Assembly: GCA_012861695.1 (NCBI GenBank)
Contig: JAAOOA010000060.1
Coordinates: 17,956,472-18,020,471, forward strand
Origin: Trematomus loennbergii
Lineage: Eukaryota; Chordata; Actinopteri; Perciformes; Nototheniidae
Direction of reading: 5' to 3'
Length of the DNA stretch: 64,000 nt
The notes under the pieces were generated by a model that saw only the letters and a list, made by a program, of their open reading frames with translations, had not been told where the DNA came from and searched no databases. Shown here in pieces: positions 50,278-63,032 of the stretch (positions are counted from its first letter, which is position 1; every line of letters begins with the position of its first letter). Made by a program: the position numbers and the translations under genes.

Positions 50278-53200
50278 CCGTTTCATACCTCCTGGTGGGA
50301 AGTTGTTTTTAGCAAATCCTCCTTAGTGTACTGAAGACTTGGCAATTTTGTAAAAATTTCACACAACCATGAAAATAGATTAACTTGTGCAGAATACGTT
50401 TCTCCTGAAGGTTTAATTCCCTTTACATTGTAAAAGCAAGAAATCATTCATATGAATATAGCTGTGTGTATTCATTAAGAGCTTAAGGTCTTAAACACAG
50501 AGATTAACTGAAATGTGTGGGACTGTGGATTTAAAAGCATCTTCATCGCTGGCCTTTGGTCTGCTGCACCAGAATGTGTGCTGCCTTTGAGCCTTGAATG
50601 AAATGTCTCAGTGACTGCTGGCGAGATGAAAGGCTCCATTTTGAAGTGGTTAGTGCTGGTGTGCTCGACCGGCTGCCTTATATTCCTCCTCCTGTCAGAA
50701 ACACTCGGCTAGACACGTGTGAAAAGCCCACTGCCATCCGGAGCCTGTTATCACATGAAAAGGCTGCTCTCTGACCATAGCACATTTCTGAGCATGTTAT
50801 TGTCCGTCGCATTGTGAACAATTTACTTTGAGGCTCAGGGGGACTCAAAGTCAACAGTGACAAAATGCATTGATGGCACATGAACAGCGATGAAATCCTG
50901 TTTGAAAAAGATACAGCGGTGTGGTCTGAGCATACAGACATCTCGCTACAGCTGTGGAGCTAATATGGATGTTGCAGGAAACTGCAATTGAAATGCGCGG
51001 CCATGCAAGGGACACACCTGGTGCTTACTTGATGAAGAAAATGCTTCACTTTAAAAGCCATGTTTTTTTTTTAATCCTCTTTTTGATTTCCATTAAGACA
51101 TTTAAAAACGTAAAAGCCTCATTCCCACCGAGTGCCTGTCGTTGAGATGAAGAGCCATTACTCTCACATCTGGGACCAAGAACAATAGCATGTAAATAGC
51201 AGGCTGTTTAAACCAAATTGGCAGAGATCAAATGGAAAATTAAGCGTAAACAAATCAGTTGTAACCATAATGGTAAACAGCAATTTTTGACAAATTACCA
51301 CATAGTTTAGAAATAAAAAAAACGAATTCAGTACATACATGTACATAAAAATGTTGAATAAAAAAATATAAACAATTTTAAGGCTGTTTTTTTGCCAAAG
51401 CTATAAATTGTTGTATGTGAAGAAACAGTTTTCAATACAGAAATGTCTTCCCTTTAAATATAAAAACAAGTAGGGTAAACTTAATAATATAAGGCATTAC
51501 CTTATATAATATAATTATATGGTATTAGTTAGAGTGTTTAAATATATTGACTTAACAATATGCAAAATGTTTACCTTAAATGTTTTCTAATATCCTATTC
51601 TGATCCCCACACTTAATTTAACTAAAATGTAATTAGGTAATTGTCTGCAATTCCTAATGTGACACTGCAACAACACATGACATTACATTTAAACAACCCC
51701 ACCGTTTTTTGTGCAGCATTCAGGCTTGCTGGGTTAAAGTGGACTTGAAGAGCTTTAGGTGCATGTTGTAAAGTATGTGAAAACTAATTTAAAGGGGACT
51801 TTTTCGAAAGCACTGTAATCCTTTAAGAAAAACAGAACAAACTCTTGAAAAGACTAACTATATCTGTCCTTTTCAATTATACTTCACACAATGTAACACT
51901 CACTTTTCCCAGGCAGCATCTCTGTGCCAATATCAAATGGGATAAAATGTCTGTGAGAATATATTCTAATTATACCATAGCTCTATATGTATTGTAAAAA
52001 TGTGTTTTAGTAGCACTTAAGAGTGTGTAATGTCTTGATACTATGTATAGTATGCGGTTTTGTCAAGATCAATGTTTAAACAGCTTGCTCTTCCTTTTTT
52101 AAAGATTTGTCAGTGTTATTTTACATTTATGGGCAATCCCTTCTCATTCAGTCCTGTTTCTTTTCATTTTTCATTGTTTAAACATGGCTGGACCATATTT
52201 CTGTGTTCTGCCTAAATCGAGCATCAACAGTCTCCCCAGGACCATGTACTGAGAACATACCAGTCATAATAGTGATGGATAGAGCTACTTACAAAAAGGT
52301 ACAGACGGATTTAATGGGCAGTCGAACATTTTAATGGTTATCGGAGCACCTTGTTGCCCTACTCTAAGCTCTCACAACACCTCACTGTGCTATAAAGCGC
52401 AACCGAATGGAATTATAAAAGGCATGAACAAGGTTTTAAGAGAATGAGCACTCCTTATCCTTATCAGAGACCATCAACGGAAAGCAGTGAGATGGTTTTC
52501 TTGTCAAAATGACCTCGTGTGTAATCTTAAAATACAAAGGAAATCTCTTCAAGTAAACGTATTCAGTTATTCCGGAATAAAGACACACCGGGACAGTCAA
52601 AGCTGACATATAGAGTATTAAGCCTTTGGACGTGTTGTTCTTTTCCTTTACAACTTATGTTCCTTTAGAGCGGAAGATACCATTTTTTATAGCTGACTCG
52701 AGTGACAGGCAGAGCATGGGAGACAAACATGCTTACGTAAGATCAGTGAAGTAATTCATACAGTAAGTCCAAAAAGGTGAATTACTGCCCTTTAAAAGAA
52801 AAAGAAAACAAATATTGTTCACAGAAAATCAAGCGTTATGACACCAATAACATTTAAAAAGACATGTTTACCGTCCCCTCTTTTGAACTGAAAGCTAAAC
52901 AACTTTTCAGACGCAACAAAATAAAATACAACAGAGCTCAGTCCCCAAACAGTTTGTTTGTGGACAATTTTCCTTTAATTCAAAGGTTGAGTCAAGGGAT
53001 GTATATATATATACTTTGTTTTTGACAACGAGCTGAACCTTGTTTACTGATAAACAACCATTGAATCCATCTCCAGCTGCAGTACATATGCAAAAACAAG
53101 CAACAGAGTCCTCAGTTCACCCTTCCCGGAGAGTGAGCAGCCACAGTGCCTTGCCGTGGACCCATGCAGCTGCTTTCCCTGTAAGAGTCCACCACATGAA

Positions 53201-53839
53201 TCCATTTATCTGCAATTTTGCCTGGCTTCACGTCTCTTTGTCAGGGTTTCAGCCAGTGTATCACAAGTCCGTCGGCCTGCCGTGCCATGGTTTGTGACAG
53301 TGTACGCAGCGAGCCGTAAAGTTATAGCTGTGAACGTAACAGTGTAGTGTGTGTACTGTTTTGTTGTCTGTGAAAATGCATGTTATAAAATGCCAAGGCC
53401 CAAGTCATCATGTCTTGCTTGCCCCTTCTGATTAAAGTGAAGCCTGTTAGCCACACAGTTAGCAACATCTGCTGCTCAGACCCACTGTAGGTGTGCAGAC
53501 ATTTGAGCAGCACCAGCTATTCTCATTTTAGTGTTAGGGCGCTCTGCTAAAGGTTTCTATGGTTGGTAAAGCGTTTAATTATTCCATAATTATCATGTTT
53601 TTCAAAGATTTCCACATGCAATACACTTGATTCCAAATGGAGTTATGGGACACAGAAGTAATCTATAGCATTGGCAAAGGACCCCAATTAACACATTTAA
53701 AGTGAAACGTGAAATATTTCCTCTAAAGTATAATGTAAATGTAGCTTCTCTTTCAGTTTAGTCATTTTTGCACTCCTGTCAGGCTCTCTGAAGCGGTCAA
53801 ATTGATTTTCTCAGACATTTTTTGGACTGTCCAATAAGT
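50278..53839. other. Gene-free stretch, possibly with conserved non-coding sequence
   Basis: No repeat ends or domain-bearing frame. 50520-50960 is balanced in composition with homeobox-like and Sox-like words and looks unlike the repeats, but function cannot be shown from one sequence. Confidence 0.4.
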
Positions 53840-54003
53840 GGGGGGAGCTCCAACAAGCCGTTTAGGACAGAGAGTGAATACACATACTATACAGAGATGC
53901 TGTATGAGAAACCAATGTGAGTTTGGAAAATTGCACGATATACATTTTAATATACCTCAACAATGGAATTATGATCAGTAGAAATGGCCATGACATGGGA
54001 CCT
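53840..54003. mobile_element. Truncated copy of the AGGTCCCATGTCATG family
   Basis: It starts abruptly at GGAGCTCCAACAAGCCG and runs to CCATGACATGGGACC followed by TTAA (54004-54007), matching the right ~165 bp of 35137-35851. The left half is missing. Confidence 0.85.
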
Positions 54004-54007
54004 TTAA

Positions 54008-54668
54008 TTACATTTGACTCAAGTGTTTCGTCAACTTAACGTGTTGCTTAAAATAATACTTCTGCATACAGTATGTGACACTGTAAGTGTTGCACGGCCA
54101 GATACGGCTCAAGAAGCTGACTCAGATAAGGAAATATATGATACATTTTGATGTGATGTGATATGAATGATAATGGGACACATCGACGTCTGCACTCACA
54201 GTGCCGCGGACTGTACGTAATGTTACTTTGATCCAGTTACTTATGTTGTGGCAGATATTTAAGACCGGAAACCCAGAGTTTTCCCTGAAGTTAGCTCGCT
54301 AAGCGAAAATCCGGCTTCGTAGTACAGGCCTCAGCTGTTCATGGCTGCTTGACAGACTATTTCGATCCCATCGTGTATCTGCAGTCAACTTCAGGATACG
54401 CTCACGGCTTTTACTCATCAGGACTTTTTTCCTCTGTGTACACAACGTTTTCTTGAATAAGCTGGGTGATATAATTAAGGTGAAAGAAAGGGTGAGAAGT
54501 ATATTCTAGTTGTTAAAATATTGGTCATCAGAAAGGAAACATGTTGAGTTTTTCTCTTGCATAGGCACAAAGACCCATAAACGTGCATGTGTGTGACACA
54601 AACAACAGGGTTTACACATTGTGTAACAAACAATACAGGGGCCAAATAAAATGTACATGCACATAGTT
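54008..54668. other. No gene recognised
   Basis: Plain sequence. Confidence 0.4.
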
Positions 54669-54672
54669 TTAA

Positions 54673-55137
54673 AGGTCACGTATTATACTTTTTTAACAAT
54701 ACATTTTAGGTCTCAGATATATACAAAACATGTCTCTCAAGTATTTGGCTCAAAATACCAAACAGATCATGCATCGTAGCATCCCATAAACCCCTCTGTT
54801 TCAGCCGTGTTCCAAAAGTGCTGATATGTGTCTGTACCTTTAAATGCAAATGAGCTGCTGCTGGCCACGCCCCTCTGCCAGATGTTTGGTTAAAAATAAT
54901 ACAAAGGTGTTACCTTGGTTGGTTATTGGCTAATGGTTACAAAACCCAAAACAACATTGTGACATCACAAAGTGGCCAAAATCTAATCAGCAGATTTTCG
55001 GACATGTTTCTATATAAAAAAAAAAAAAAGTGAGAGAATCTTTCTTCCTGAAACTTTCAGAATCTCTTTACACAGAGGGGACACATATGTATCTATAAAA
55101 GACATGAAAAGGTGAATGTTGCTTAAAAAGGTGGCCT
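54673..55137. mobile_element. TTAA-flanked short element with AGGTCACGTATTAT end
   Basis: TTAA flanks both ends (54669-54672 and 55138-55141). The left end is AGGTCACGTATTATAC and the right end AAGGTGGCCT is a weak complement. The inside includes ATGCAAATGAGCTG, GCCACGCCC and an A-run near 55020-55031. No coding sequence. Confidence 0.65.
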
Positions 55138-55141
55138 TTAA

Positions 55142-56960
55142 GTCATACAACTGCAAATGGGCCTCTTTTGAGATTCATACAAGGACAAACGGCAAAACAG
55201 ACATTCATCCTAACATCTAAACCACTTAGAGAATGTCTTTAAAGTACATTTCAGTTTCTTTTAAATCTCGTTAAATTCAGTGTAGCAGGAGAATATTGTG
55301 CCACAAGCAAAAGGCACCACAAAACAAAAGCCATGAATCAATTCAGATGCTTCTTGCTGTGAGAATACAATCCCAACCATGGAGTCACTACAACCCCCTC
55401 GTAGAATCTAGTGTGCATCAACGCTGCAGTCAGTGTATATGTGTGTATTCCTGCACATGTGTGTTTGGTACCTGTAGCTAGATTTATTGGATTTGGGGAT
55501 CCCTCCTGCTGCGCGCTCTGTGGTAGGAGAGGGTTTGACTCAGTTTCTCTGTGTGAAGCTGGCAACAATTTGCACTGACCTTGCAGTGGAGGTGTCACTA
55601 TGCAGAGTTGTTGTCATTACTCAATTAGACTGAATTAGGCTCTGGCTAACGTGACAGTAGCATGCTGTGAAAACTAACTAAGAATTTGATTTGAGGCCTG
55701 GTAGGGTTTATTTTAATGAAACGGCAAAGGAATCAGTCACACAGTTCTGGTTTTATGTGAGGATATATATCAAGCCTTAGGATATCACTACGCCTGCCTC
55801 TCCCTAGGAGAAAAAAGGGCAAACAAAAACCAAGAAAAAACAGGCAGGCTGCCCAAATAAGCAACAAGGTTAATGGGTGTTAGGTCAGGATAGATCTTGT
55901 TATACACCTTTGAGTGGAAACCTGTGTTGTCAGTTGATTTTAATGGGTCAATGTTTATAATCCAACCTGGTTTCTGCACAGGTATGTCTCTCTTTGGATT
56001 TGCAAACAGGCATTTGTGTTAGGGATACTGTCATTTCCTTTTTTCCTATTTTACAAACATTAAACCAAGCATTCAGCTTGGCAAAAAACAAGTGGGCGAC
56101 AGAGAATGCATTTAAGTAGACAAGACTAAACGCATCAGGAGACTTGGGATGTCACAGAATCTGAAGCCAAATCTGAAAACGTGATAGTCACAATCTTGAA
56201 TAAAAACTTGCTTTATAAAAACTTTTTGTCTGAAGGAGATTTTTTCACAGCACTTTAAAACACATATGATGGATCTGGTATTTAGTATCGACTACTAAAT
56301 TGATGGTATCCTGACATGCCTACATGAAAGAACTGAAACTGTGAAAAACAGGCTGTAATGTTTACATGTAAGGCAACCAGGCTGCAAACAACACTAAAGC
56401 ATATGTTGCAAATTACTAACAAGATATACAGACATTTCAATCAGATGCTGTGGGTATTTTATTTAGTTTAGACACAATGCTACCATAGTTTGGTATAATG
56501 TTGTGTTATCAATCCAAGTCTTCCAAAGTAACTTGTAACTAAAGCTGACAAATAAACGAGTGAAGTGAAAAGTACAACGTGAGCCGAATACTACTACAAG
56601 CATGAAGGAGGAAAAACTAAGTAAAATTGATATTGAAATCCAGATAATAAATGCGTTACTTTCCACAATGTCAAGGTGTCAACAACTCGCAACTAGTCAG
56701 ATACACATGCAGGTTAAGAAAGCGGATGAACAACAATAGACACATTTGCAACAATATGCTGCACCACGGACAGCGACAGGGTCAACATGAATGCAGATTT
56801 TGTGCCACTTAATATACAGAACAAGACATAATAAGCCAGTGGATTCAATTATAAAGCTTTACTCACCATGTCGACATGTCTCCCATCTCTCACACAGCCG
56901 GGGGAAGGAGGAGGCTGACGGGCTGCACCTGGCAGGCGTTAGCAGCTCAGGTGTTAGCCT
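55142..56960. other. No gene recognised
   Basis: Plain sequence to the edge of the right-hand nest. Confidence 0.4.
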
Positions 56961-57579
56961 CATTACAGGGATGCAAACTCATCAGGTATGAGAAAGGTGA
57001 CAAGGATCCGAGCCCCCCGACCCCACGGAATATCGGCTTTAAAATGAGGAATAACAGAGGATTTTAGCAGTCAGAACAACTAAAGCAGTTAATAACAGAA
57101 ACGCCAAAGAGTCACATCTAATAGAAATGTATAAAAGCATTTATTTGAATTGTGTAGCAGTCAGTTTATAATTTTGGCAGCACTGTTGAGCATTTTGAAA
57201 ATGTATTTTCATGCCTCTGTGAAAGGCTTAGTCTTTCTATTTATAGCCAGTGGTGTAAAGTAACTAAGTTCATAAACTCAACAAGTACTATACTTGGGTA
57301 CAATTTTGAGATACTTTATTTAAGTATTTCAATGTGTTGCTACTTTGTTCTTCTACTCCACTACAGTTCAGAGGTAAATGGTGTACTACTACATGTATTT
57401 AATACCTTTAGTTACTTTACATATGTGGATGAATGAAGTGAAATATAATCAAGTGTTAAATCAGACTTTAGTTCCACCTGGAGTAAATTCACAAGCTACC
57501 CTGCAGTATACAAAGTCATTCAAACTAGCTGCACCTTTACCAGCTTTGAGAACACTTTCATGATCAATCATTATAAAAC

Positions 57580-58128
57580 CAACCCGGTATCACGGCAAGA
57601 CGTGAACATGTGACGATCTACCATGCTGGGAGACGTGAATATGTCACGGTTTCGTCCCTTCAAACGTGACAGTTACACGGTATTGTTAACATGGCCCAAC
57701 CAGTGGAGAAATACCCGGAAGTGCCTAGCAAATGGGCCGCGCCTATTGGTCGGTTTTTATTGTCAAAATTAGATGTTTTTAATTTATTTTGTAATCGTCA
57801 CACTCGATTTCGCCAATGTTCTTGTTGCCCTAGCTGGTCGACACCTCTTTTAGCAGAAACAAAGGCTACATTAATGTATTAAATCGATGTTAATCCATGT
57901 GTGTGGAGGTGAGGATGTGGAATTAACGGACGTGACGTTGTGTGATTGCGTTGCCAGGCAACGCAATTTACAAACTCTTCAACTACAACCCGAATTATAT
58001 TTTAAAACATTTTAAAATGCCTCACGAAGGCCTCACGAAATACTTTAATGTAAATTAAAATGTAAATGTGAAGGAATGTGTGTAATGTGGTGAATGACAT
58101 TATTCACCCACGGATCTATGGGTTGGGG
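57580..58128. repeat. Left arm (outer part) of the long inverted repeat
   Basis: Nearly identical to the complement of 62352-62900. It contains a GTTGCCAGGCAACGC palindrome-like motif near 57950 and GGAAGTGCC (ETS-like) near 57717. Confidence 0.9.
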
Positions 58129-58880
58129 CAGCGCCATATAGAGAGAGAGTTATGACAGCGGAAGTCCAAAATGCTTGATCGTCACGTGGTTCAGGGAGAG
58201 TCAATAGTTCCCCGGAAGTTCGTGGCGGGACATATAAATGCATGATTACCGGAGATAGAACTACGATTTTTGGTAATAAGTAGTGAATAAAGGTCTTGAT
58301 TTGCAATATGTATACAACATACCGATATGTGTATGTATTTACATCAATATGTTTTAAAAAATAAATAGAATCTGCTAATATGTATGGATAATATTAGGAA
58401 TAGTGTGAACAACTAGTTTACTTGTTAACATACATGTTAGGCTGTTGCCTTGGTTAAAGAGCCTGTTGCTGTTGTGTATTGCTTTGAATTATTTAAAACA
58501 AATATTATCTTCTTAAACAGGTATGGTAGTCAGGAGCATCACTTCCTAATGTTTATTGATATATTTAGAGGGAGGGGATGGCAAGGAATGCTTCAAATTT
58601 TAATTAGATTAATTTCTACAATTTTTTTAATTCATGGTGGTTTCAGTAACCCATGGTACTTGAGGACATAAGTAATCTAAATGACTAATGTCATCTTTAT
58701 GACTTTCAGAAAGGACAGGAGACCAACAGGTGACTATCAATGGACTAGCAGCAACACGATTATGACGTTAAAAGTGTTGTTTTAGGAACATCCATTGTAA
58801 ATACATGGAATTCAATAAACATTGAATAGCATGTCATGCAGTTTGTCTGTGCCTTTTCCTCGTGTTGTCCTGGCATATAG

Positions 58881-59053
58881 TCTCCACCATGGTTTGCTGT
58901 GCTGCCTGGGGATGCTCCAATCGCTCAGAGAAAGGAGTAAGAATCAGAATGTACGGCTTCCCCACTGACACAGAGAGGAGGGGAAAATGGCTAGCTCAAG
59001 TCAGCAGGAGCAATTTAACAATCAAAACAGACAGCCGCAACAAAATATGTGAG
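58881..59053 (+). CDS. THAP zinc-finger exon
   Basis: The exon is bounded by a pyrimidine-rich acceptor ending GGCATATAG (58880) and a donor GAG|GTAATC (59053/59054). The ATG at 58889 sits in a strong CCACCATGG context. The 55 codons give Cys-Cys-Ala-Ala-Trp-Gly-Cys-Ser-Asn-Arg, Tyr-Gly-Phe-Pro, Arg-Arg-x-Lys-Trp-Leu and Asn-Lys-Ile-Cys-Glu. This is the first part of a THAP domain (Cys4, Cys9 and Cys54 of the C2CH site, plus the conserved Pro and Trp). The zinc-binding His should be on the next exon, as in P/THAP9 genes, where an intron often falls here. No such exon is recognised. The exon has no internal stop. THAP domains bind DNA at the element ends. A captured host THAP gene is a less likely alternative. 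Confidence 0.7.
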
Positions 59054-60200
59054 GTAATCATATTCAAACACTGCATTTGCACTTTTTCCACAAAACGAAG
59101 ACCACACCATTGGGAAGCTTAATGTTTGGTTTAATACAAATAACAGGGAAAGGCTTGAAAAACTCTGAGAGTTGAGACTCAGGGTGCAGGGTGAGGGTCT
59201 CAGTGCAGGTATTCAGGCTCTATTGAATCCCCCTCTGGTTCTTGTGCTGAAAGAGGGAGAACAGACAGGAGAAAGGGTTATACACACCTATATAGCACAC
59301 CTATTGGATGGGAAATTGCCTTGGGGAGATAGGTGTGGTCTTTGTTTCCAACTGAAGTTATGGAACTTTATTATTTGTGAGTTTAACAAAGTATGACAAA
59401 TGGCATCAGTAATGGATGTGATATGAATTTGTATAAAGTTGTCTCACATTCTTGGTCGTATTTTATGTACAGTATGTAATGAGTGTATACATGTCCAGTA
59501 AGTCCTCCACCTGTAACATCACTGCCCCTCCACCTGCCATACAGTAGGTTACTAATATACACTAACAAGATTACTTATATATACAGTGATAGAATACATG
59601 TTTAGTATGCTTACTTATATACAACAGTAGTATTACATTTACCTTGTGTTTTCACTCTCACTTTGCCATCATTTCAAAATCAGCTGAGCTGCAACATAAT
59701 ACAGACAGGTAATAATCAACAGAATACACTAAAAACACTCACCCATAATTACGTTTTGTTTACTGTTTGGAAGTCTCAAATATGCACTCTAAATTCATAT
59801 CAATAGCGATGTATCACACAAATAGCTCTCTTCCTTATTGTGTAACGTTAACTTTATTATACTAGTTTGTAGGCTACTCCAAAATGTGATCGTAATTTCT
59901 CCACCTCCACTCATTACAATCACACGTGCCCCAATGTTATATTTAACTAATATTATATTCCTCCACCCACAAAAAAATCACGTTTAGAAGCCCTTTTTCT
60001 CTAATTCCACAACGTTGGATGAAATAACATTAGAACGGATAATGTGTTCATGGTTACGTGTGTTGCTAACTTTATCCGGTATCCTAGCCTAATCTGTTAT
60101 CTGTAAACGTTCCCTAAATCTACTGATTTAGGGATAATCCACGAACATCCTTTAATACACATGTTCATTTGACTCAGATGTGCTGATAATATCTGCAATA
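59054..60200. other. Interior of the THAP element, no further exon recognised
   Basis: Open frames are short. No His-Phe continuation of the THAP domain and no catalytic motif is visible, suggesting internal deletion or decay. Confidence 0.5.
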
Positions 60201-60424
60201 TAAATCTTTAAACGTCTTCTTACCTTTAAAAGTCCATCACGAACGGTCTATTATGCTGCAACTCTACTGTGTTGCTGGTCGCAAAAATTCCCCGGAAGTC
60301 AGCGGCAAGCTAACTTCCGGGGAACTATTGACGGCTACACGATCCGCCATTGCTGTAAAAAAACTGGTCCATTGGAGTGAACGGAGATGTCGTAACTCTT
60401 CTATTATACGGCTCTGGGTTGGGG

Positions 60425-60832
60425 GTATTGTTGCGCACGGACATTTTAGTTAACCGGACTCCTGTTCATGTGAAATCCGAAAACATTTAAAAAAAAAAAA
60501 ATACTTTATTCCGAGTTTGCTTGCTTTTCTCTTTGGAGGTCATCACATAACGGCATTGTAATACACGGTTTGGCTGCATTAAATATGACATATCTGCCGT
60601 AGTTCTGTATTTATAGAGCCCTGATGAGAAGACTTCTGGACAAACAGGAAGCACTGCCGCCAAAACTGAAAACGTGACGTGGATCATAAATATATCAGCA
60701 ATTAAACATCTTACATTTCTTTTCACACAATACGTCTCCTTGCAGTATCAATACTAATTCGGTTGACTTTTATATTTGATCCAATTGGTAGATAGGTTAT
60801 ATTTACACCATAACGGTGGACAGCTGATATAA
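60425..60832. repeat. Left arm (inner part) of the long inverted repeat
   Basis: Nearly identical to the complement of 61945-62350, and continuous with 57580-58128 once the THAP element is removed. Confidence 0.9.
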
Positions 60833-60837
60833 AAGGA

Positions 60838-61165
60838 CTTGTCGTTTTTAAAGATATTACTGATTTTCTTTGAATATAAGAATGTAAATACTGAGTTGAG
60901 AGAATAGTCAGGGGATTTGGGTGATGGGAGACACATCTATGGATTCAGAATTGCAATAGCTTACTGTTAAATGACGGATATACCTTTCTGTCTGTGATGT
61001 TTTACAAATCAGATATTAGAAGTAAAACATGTGAAATAATATAGCAATATCCTGTACAATTATGTGAAAACATGAATAAAACTACACATCTTCAGATGTT
61101 ATACATACACAAGTGTCCTACACTCATAATACAAAGTTATTATGGCTGTGTGTACCTTGTGTGCA
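60838..61165. mobile_element. Insertion of unknown type in the left arm
   Basis: The right arm reads directly from CAGCTGATAGAAAGG to ACACCTACTGGTTAAAG. The left arm has about 330 extra bases between the matching points. I see no clear ends or duplication. The extra bases could also be the original state, with a deletion in the right arm. Confidence 0.45.
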
Positions 61166-61191
61166 ACACCTAGTGGTTAAAGCACGTTATT

Positions 61192-61900
61192 GAATTAGTT
61201 GTGTATATGTCAATGAACCTTAGAAAATCTTGAAATCTTGAAAGGGATATGCAAAATAGCCATTATATACAGTCTTTAATTAACTATTAGTAGAGAATAA
61301 CGAGTAATGAATATACTTTATAGGGATCTGCAGATAAATGTTTAGTCTTCTCAAGCAGCAACTATCAAATATCTCTCCTTATTGTTGGCACTTGACAATC
61401 ACCTTTCCCTGAATTTTACTCAGGTGTAACTAAAGCCTGATTTAAGGGTTGTTTATATTTCACATCATTAATCAGAATCTGCAAAGTAACTAAAATAAAT
61501 GTAGTGGAGTAAAAATACCAGGTTAACCTCTGAATTGTAGTGGAGTAGAATTGCTGTTTTGTTTAGTAATGGATATTGAATATGGAATAAAGGTTTTGAC
61601 AAGACCTGGTGTAACAATAATCAAAAAGGACATTAAAAGAGCTCCAGATGTTAATGATCTAAACAAAACAGCACACCTGAAATGTATATTTAAATACTTT
61701 ATTAAGGGCAGTGAATTAGTTTTTTCTGTATGTTTTTCAAATCAGTGTTATCCAGTAAGTGTCATAGACAGTGTTACATTGCTATTATTATCCTTAAAAT
61801 ATATGTAAAACAAAACCACTTATGATTTTTTTTATTTGAGTGGTTTACTAATGACAGTTAATTCTGTTTTTGCTATTGATGGTTTCATTTTTGTGAAAAA
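61192..61900. other. Central spacer of the long-inverted-repeat element
   Basis: AT-rich. The longest frame (61551-61808, 85 codons) has no domain that I know. A short stretch at 61485-61545 (AAGTAACTAAAATAAATG, GTAGTGGAGTAAAA) resembles the enclosing hAT family. Confidence 0.45.
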
Positions 61901-62900
61901 TAATAAAATGCAATAACGTGCTTTAACCAGTAGGTGTCCCTTTCTATCAGCTGTGCACCGTTATGGTGTAAATATAACCTATCTACCAATTGGATCAAAT
62001 ATAAAAGTCAACCGAATTAGTATTGATACTGCAAGGAGACGTATTGCGTGAAAAGAAATGTAAGATGTTGTTTAGTTGCTGATATATTTATGATCCACGT
62101 CACGTTTTCAGTTTTGGCGGCAGTGCTTCCTGTTTGTCCAGAAGTCTTCTCATCAGGGCTCTATAAATACAGAACTACGGCAGATATGTCATATTTAATG
62201 CAGCCGAACCGTGTATTACAATGCCGTTATGTGATGACCTCCAAAGAGAAAAGCAAGCAAACCGGAATAAAGTATTTTATTTTTTTTAAATGTTTTCGGA
62301 TTTCACATGAACAGGAGTCCGGTTAACTAAAATGTCCGTGCGGAACAATACCCCCAATCCATAGATCCGTGGGTGAATAATGTCATTCACCACATTACAC
62401 ACATTCCTTCACATTTACATTTTAATTTACATTAAAGTATTTCGTGAGGCCTTCGTGAGGCATTTTAAAATGTTTTAAAATATAATTCGGGTTGTAGTTG
62501 AAGAGTTTGTAAATTGCGTTGCCTGGCAACGCAATCACACAACGTCACGTCCGTTAATTCCACATCCTCACCTCCACACACATGGATTAACATCGATTTA
62601 ATACATTAATGTAGCCTTTGTTTCTGCTAAAAGAGGTGTCGACCAGCTAGGGCAACAAGAACATTGGCGAAATGAGTGTGACGATTACAAAATAAATTAA
62701 AAACATCTAATTTTGACAATAAAAACCGACCAATAGGCGCGGCCCATTTGCTAGGCACTTCCGGGTATTTCTCCACTGGTTGGGCCATGTTAACAATACC
62801 GTGTAACTGTCACGTTTGAAGGGACGAAACCGTGACATATTCACGTCTCCCAGCATGGTAGATCGTCACATGTTCACGTCTTGCCGTGATACCGGGGTTG
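61900..62900. repeat. Right arm of the long inverted repeat
   Basis: This uninterrupted arm is the complement of the split left arm. It shows the pre-insertion sequence at the THAP element's target (GGATTGGGGG). Confidence 0.9.
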
Positions 62901-63032
62901 TATAAAACATATCTATATATTATTCTGAAATGGACCAATCTGCACAATGACTACTTTTACTGTCGTTACTTTAACTATATTTTGATGAGAATACTTTTCG
63001 ACTTTTACTTGAGGAACATTTTGAATGCAGGA

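Larger units (their letters stand above)
58129..60416. mobile_element. THAP-domain (P-like) DNA element, innermost level of the right nest
   Basis: The ends CAGCGCCATATAGAG and the complement CAGAGCCGTATAATAG, both followed by AGAGTTA(T/C)GAC, are flanked by the 8-bp duplication GGTTGGGG (58121-58128 and 60417-60424). Beyond the tips, TCAATAGTTCCCCGGAAGTT is also shared by both ends. The element interrupts the left arm of the long inverted repeat; the intact right arm is the empty site. It carries a THAP exon; P elements encode THAP transposases and make 8-bp duplications, so P-like is the likeliest class. No catalytic domain is found, so it is a deletion derivative. Confidence 0.85.
57580..62900. 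mobile_element. Long-inverted-repeat DNA element, third level of the right nest
   Basis: The ends CAACCCGGTATCACGGCAAG and CTTGCCGTGATACCGGGGTTG are complements, flanked by the 8-bp duplication TATAAAAC (57572-57579 and 62901-62908). The repeats are about 1 kb. The left arm is 57580-58128 plus 60425-60832 (and a bit at 61165-61190), and the right arm is 61900-62900. The left arm was split by the THAP element and by a further ~330-bp insertion. Without them the element is about 2.7 kb. No transposase is recognised in its ~700-bp centre; the superfamily is open (hAT, P and others make 8-bp duplications). Confidence 0.85.

Noticed and set aside
57691..57882. A 63-codon frame in the left arm of the long inverted repeat
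   Set aside because: The matching right arm has a one-base difference that breaks the frame, and no domain is recognisable, so selection for a protein is unlikely.
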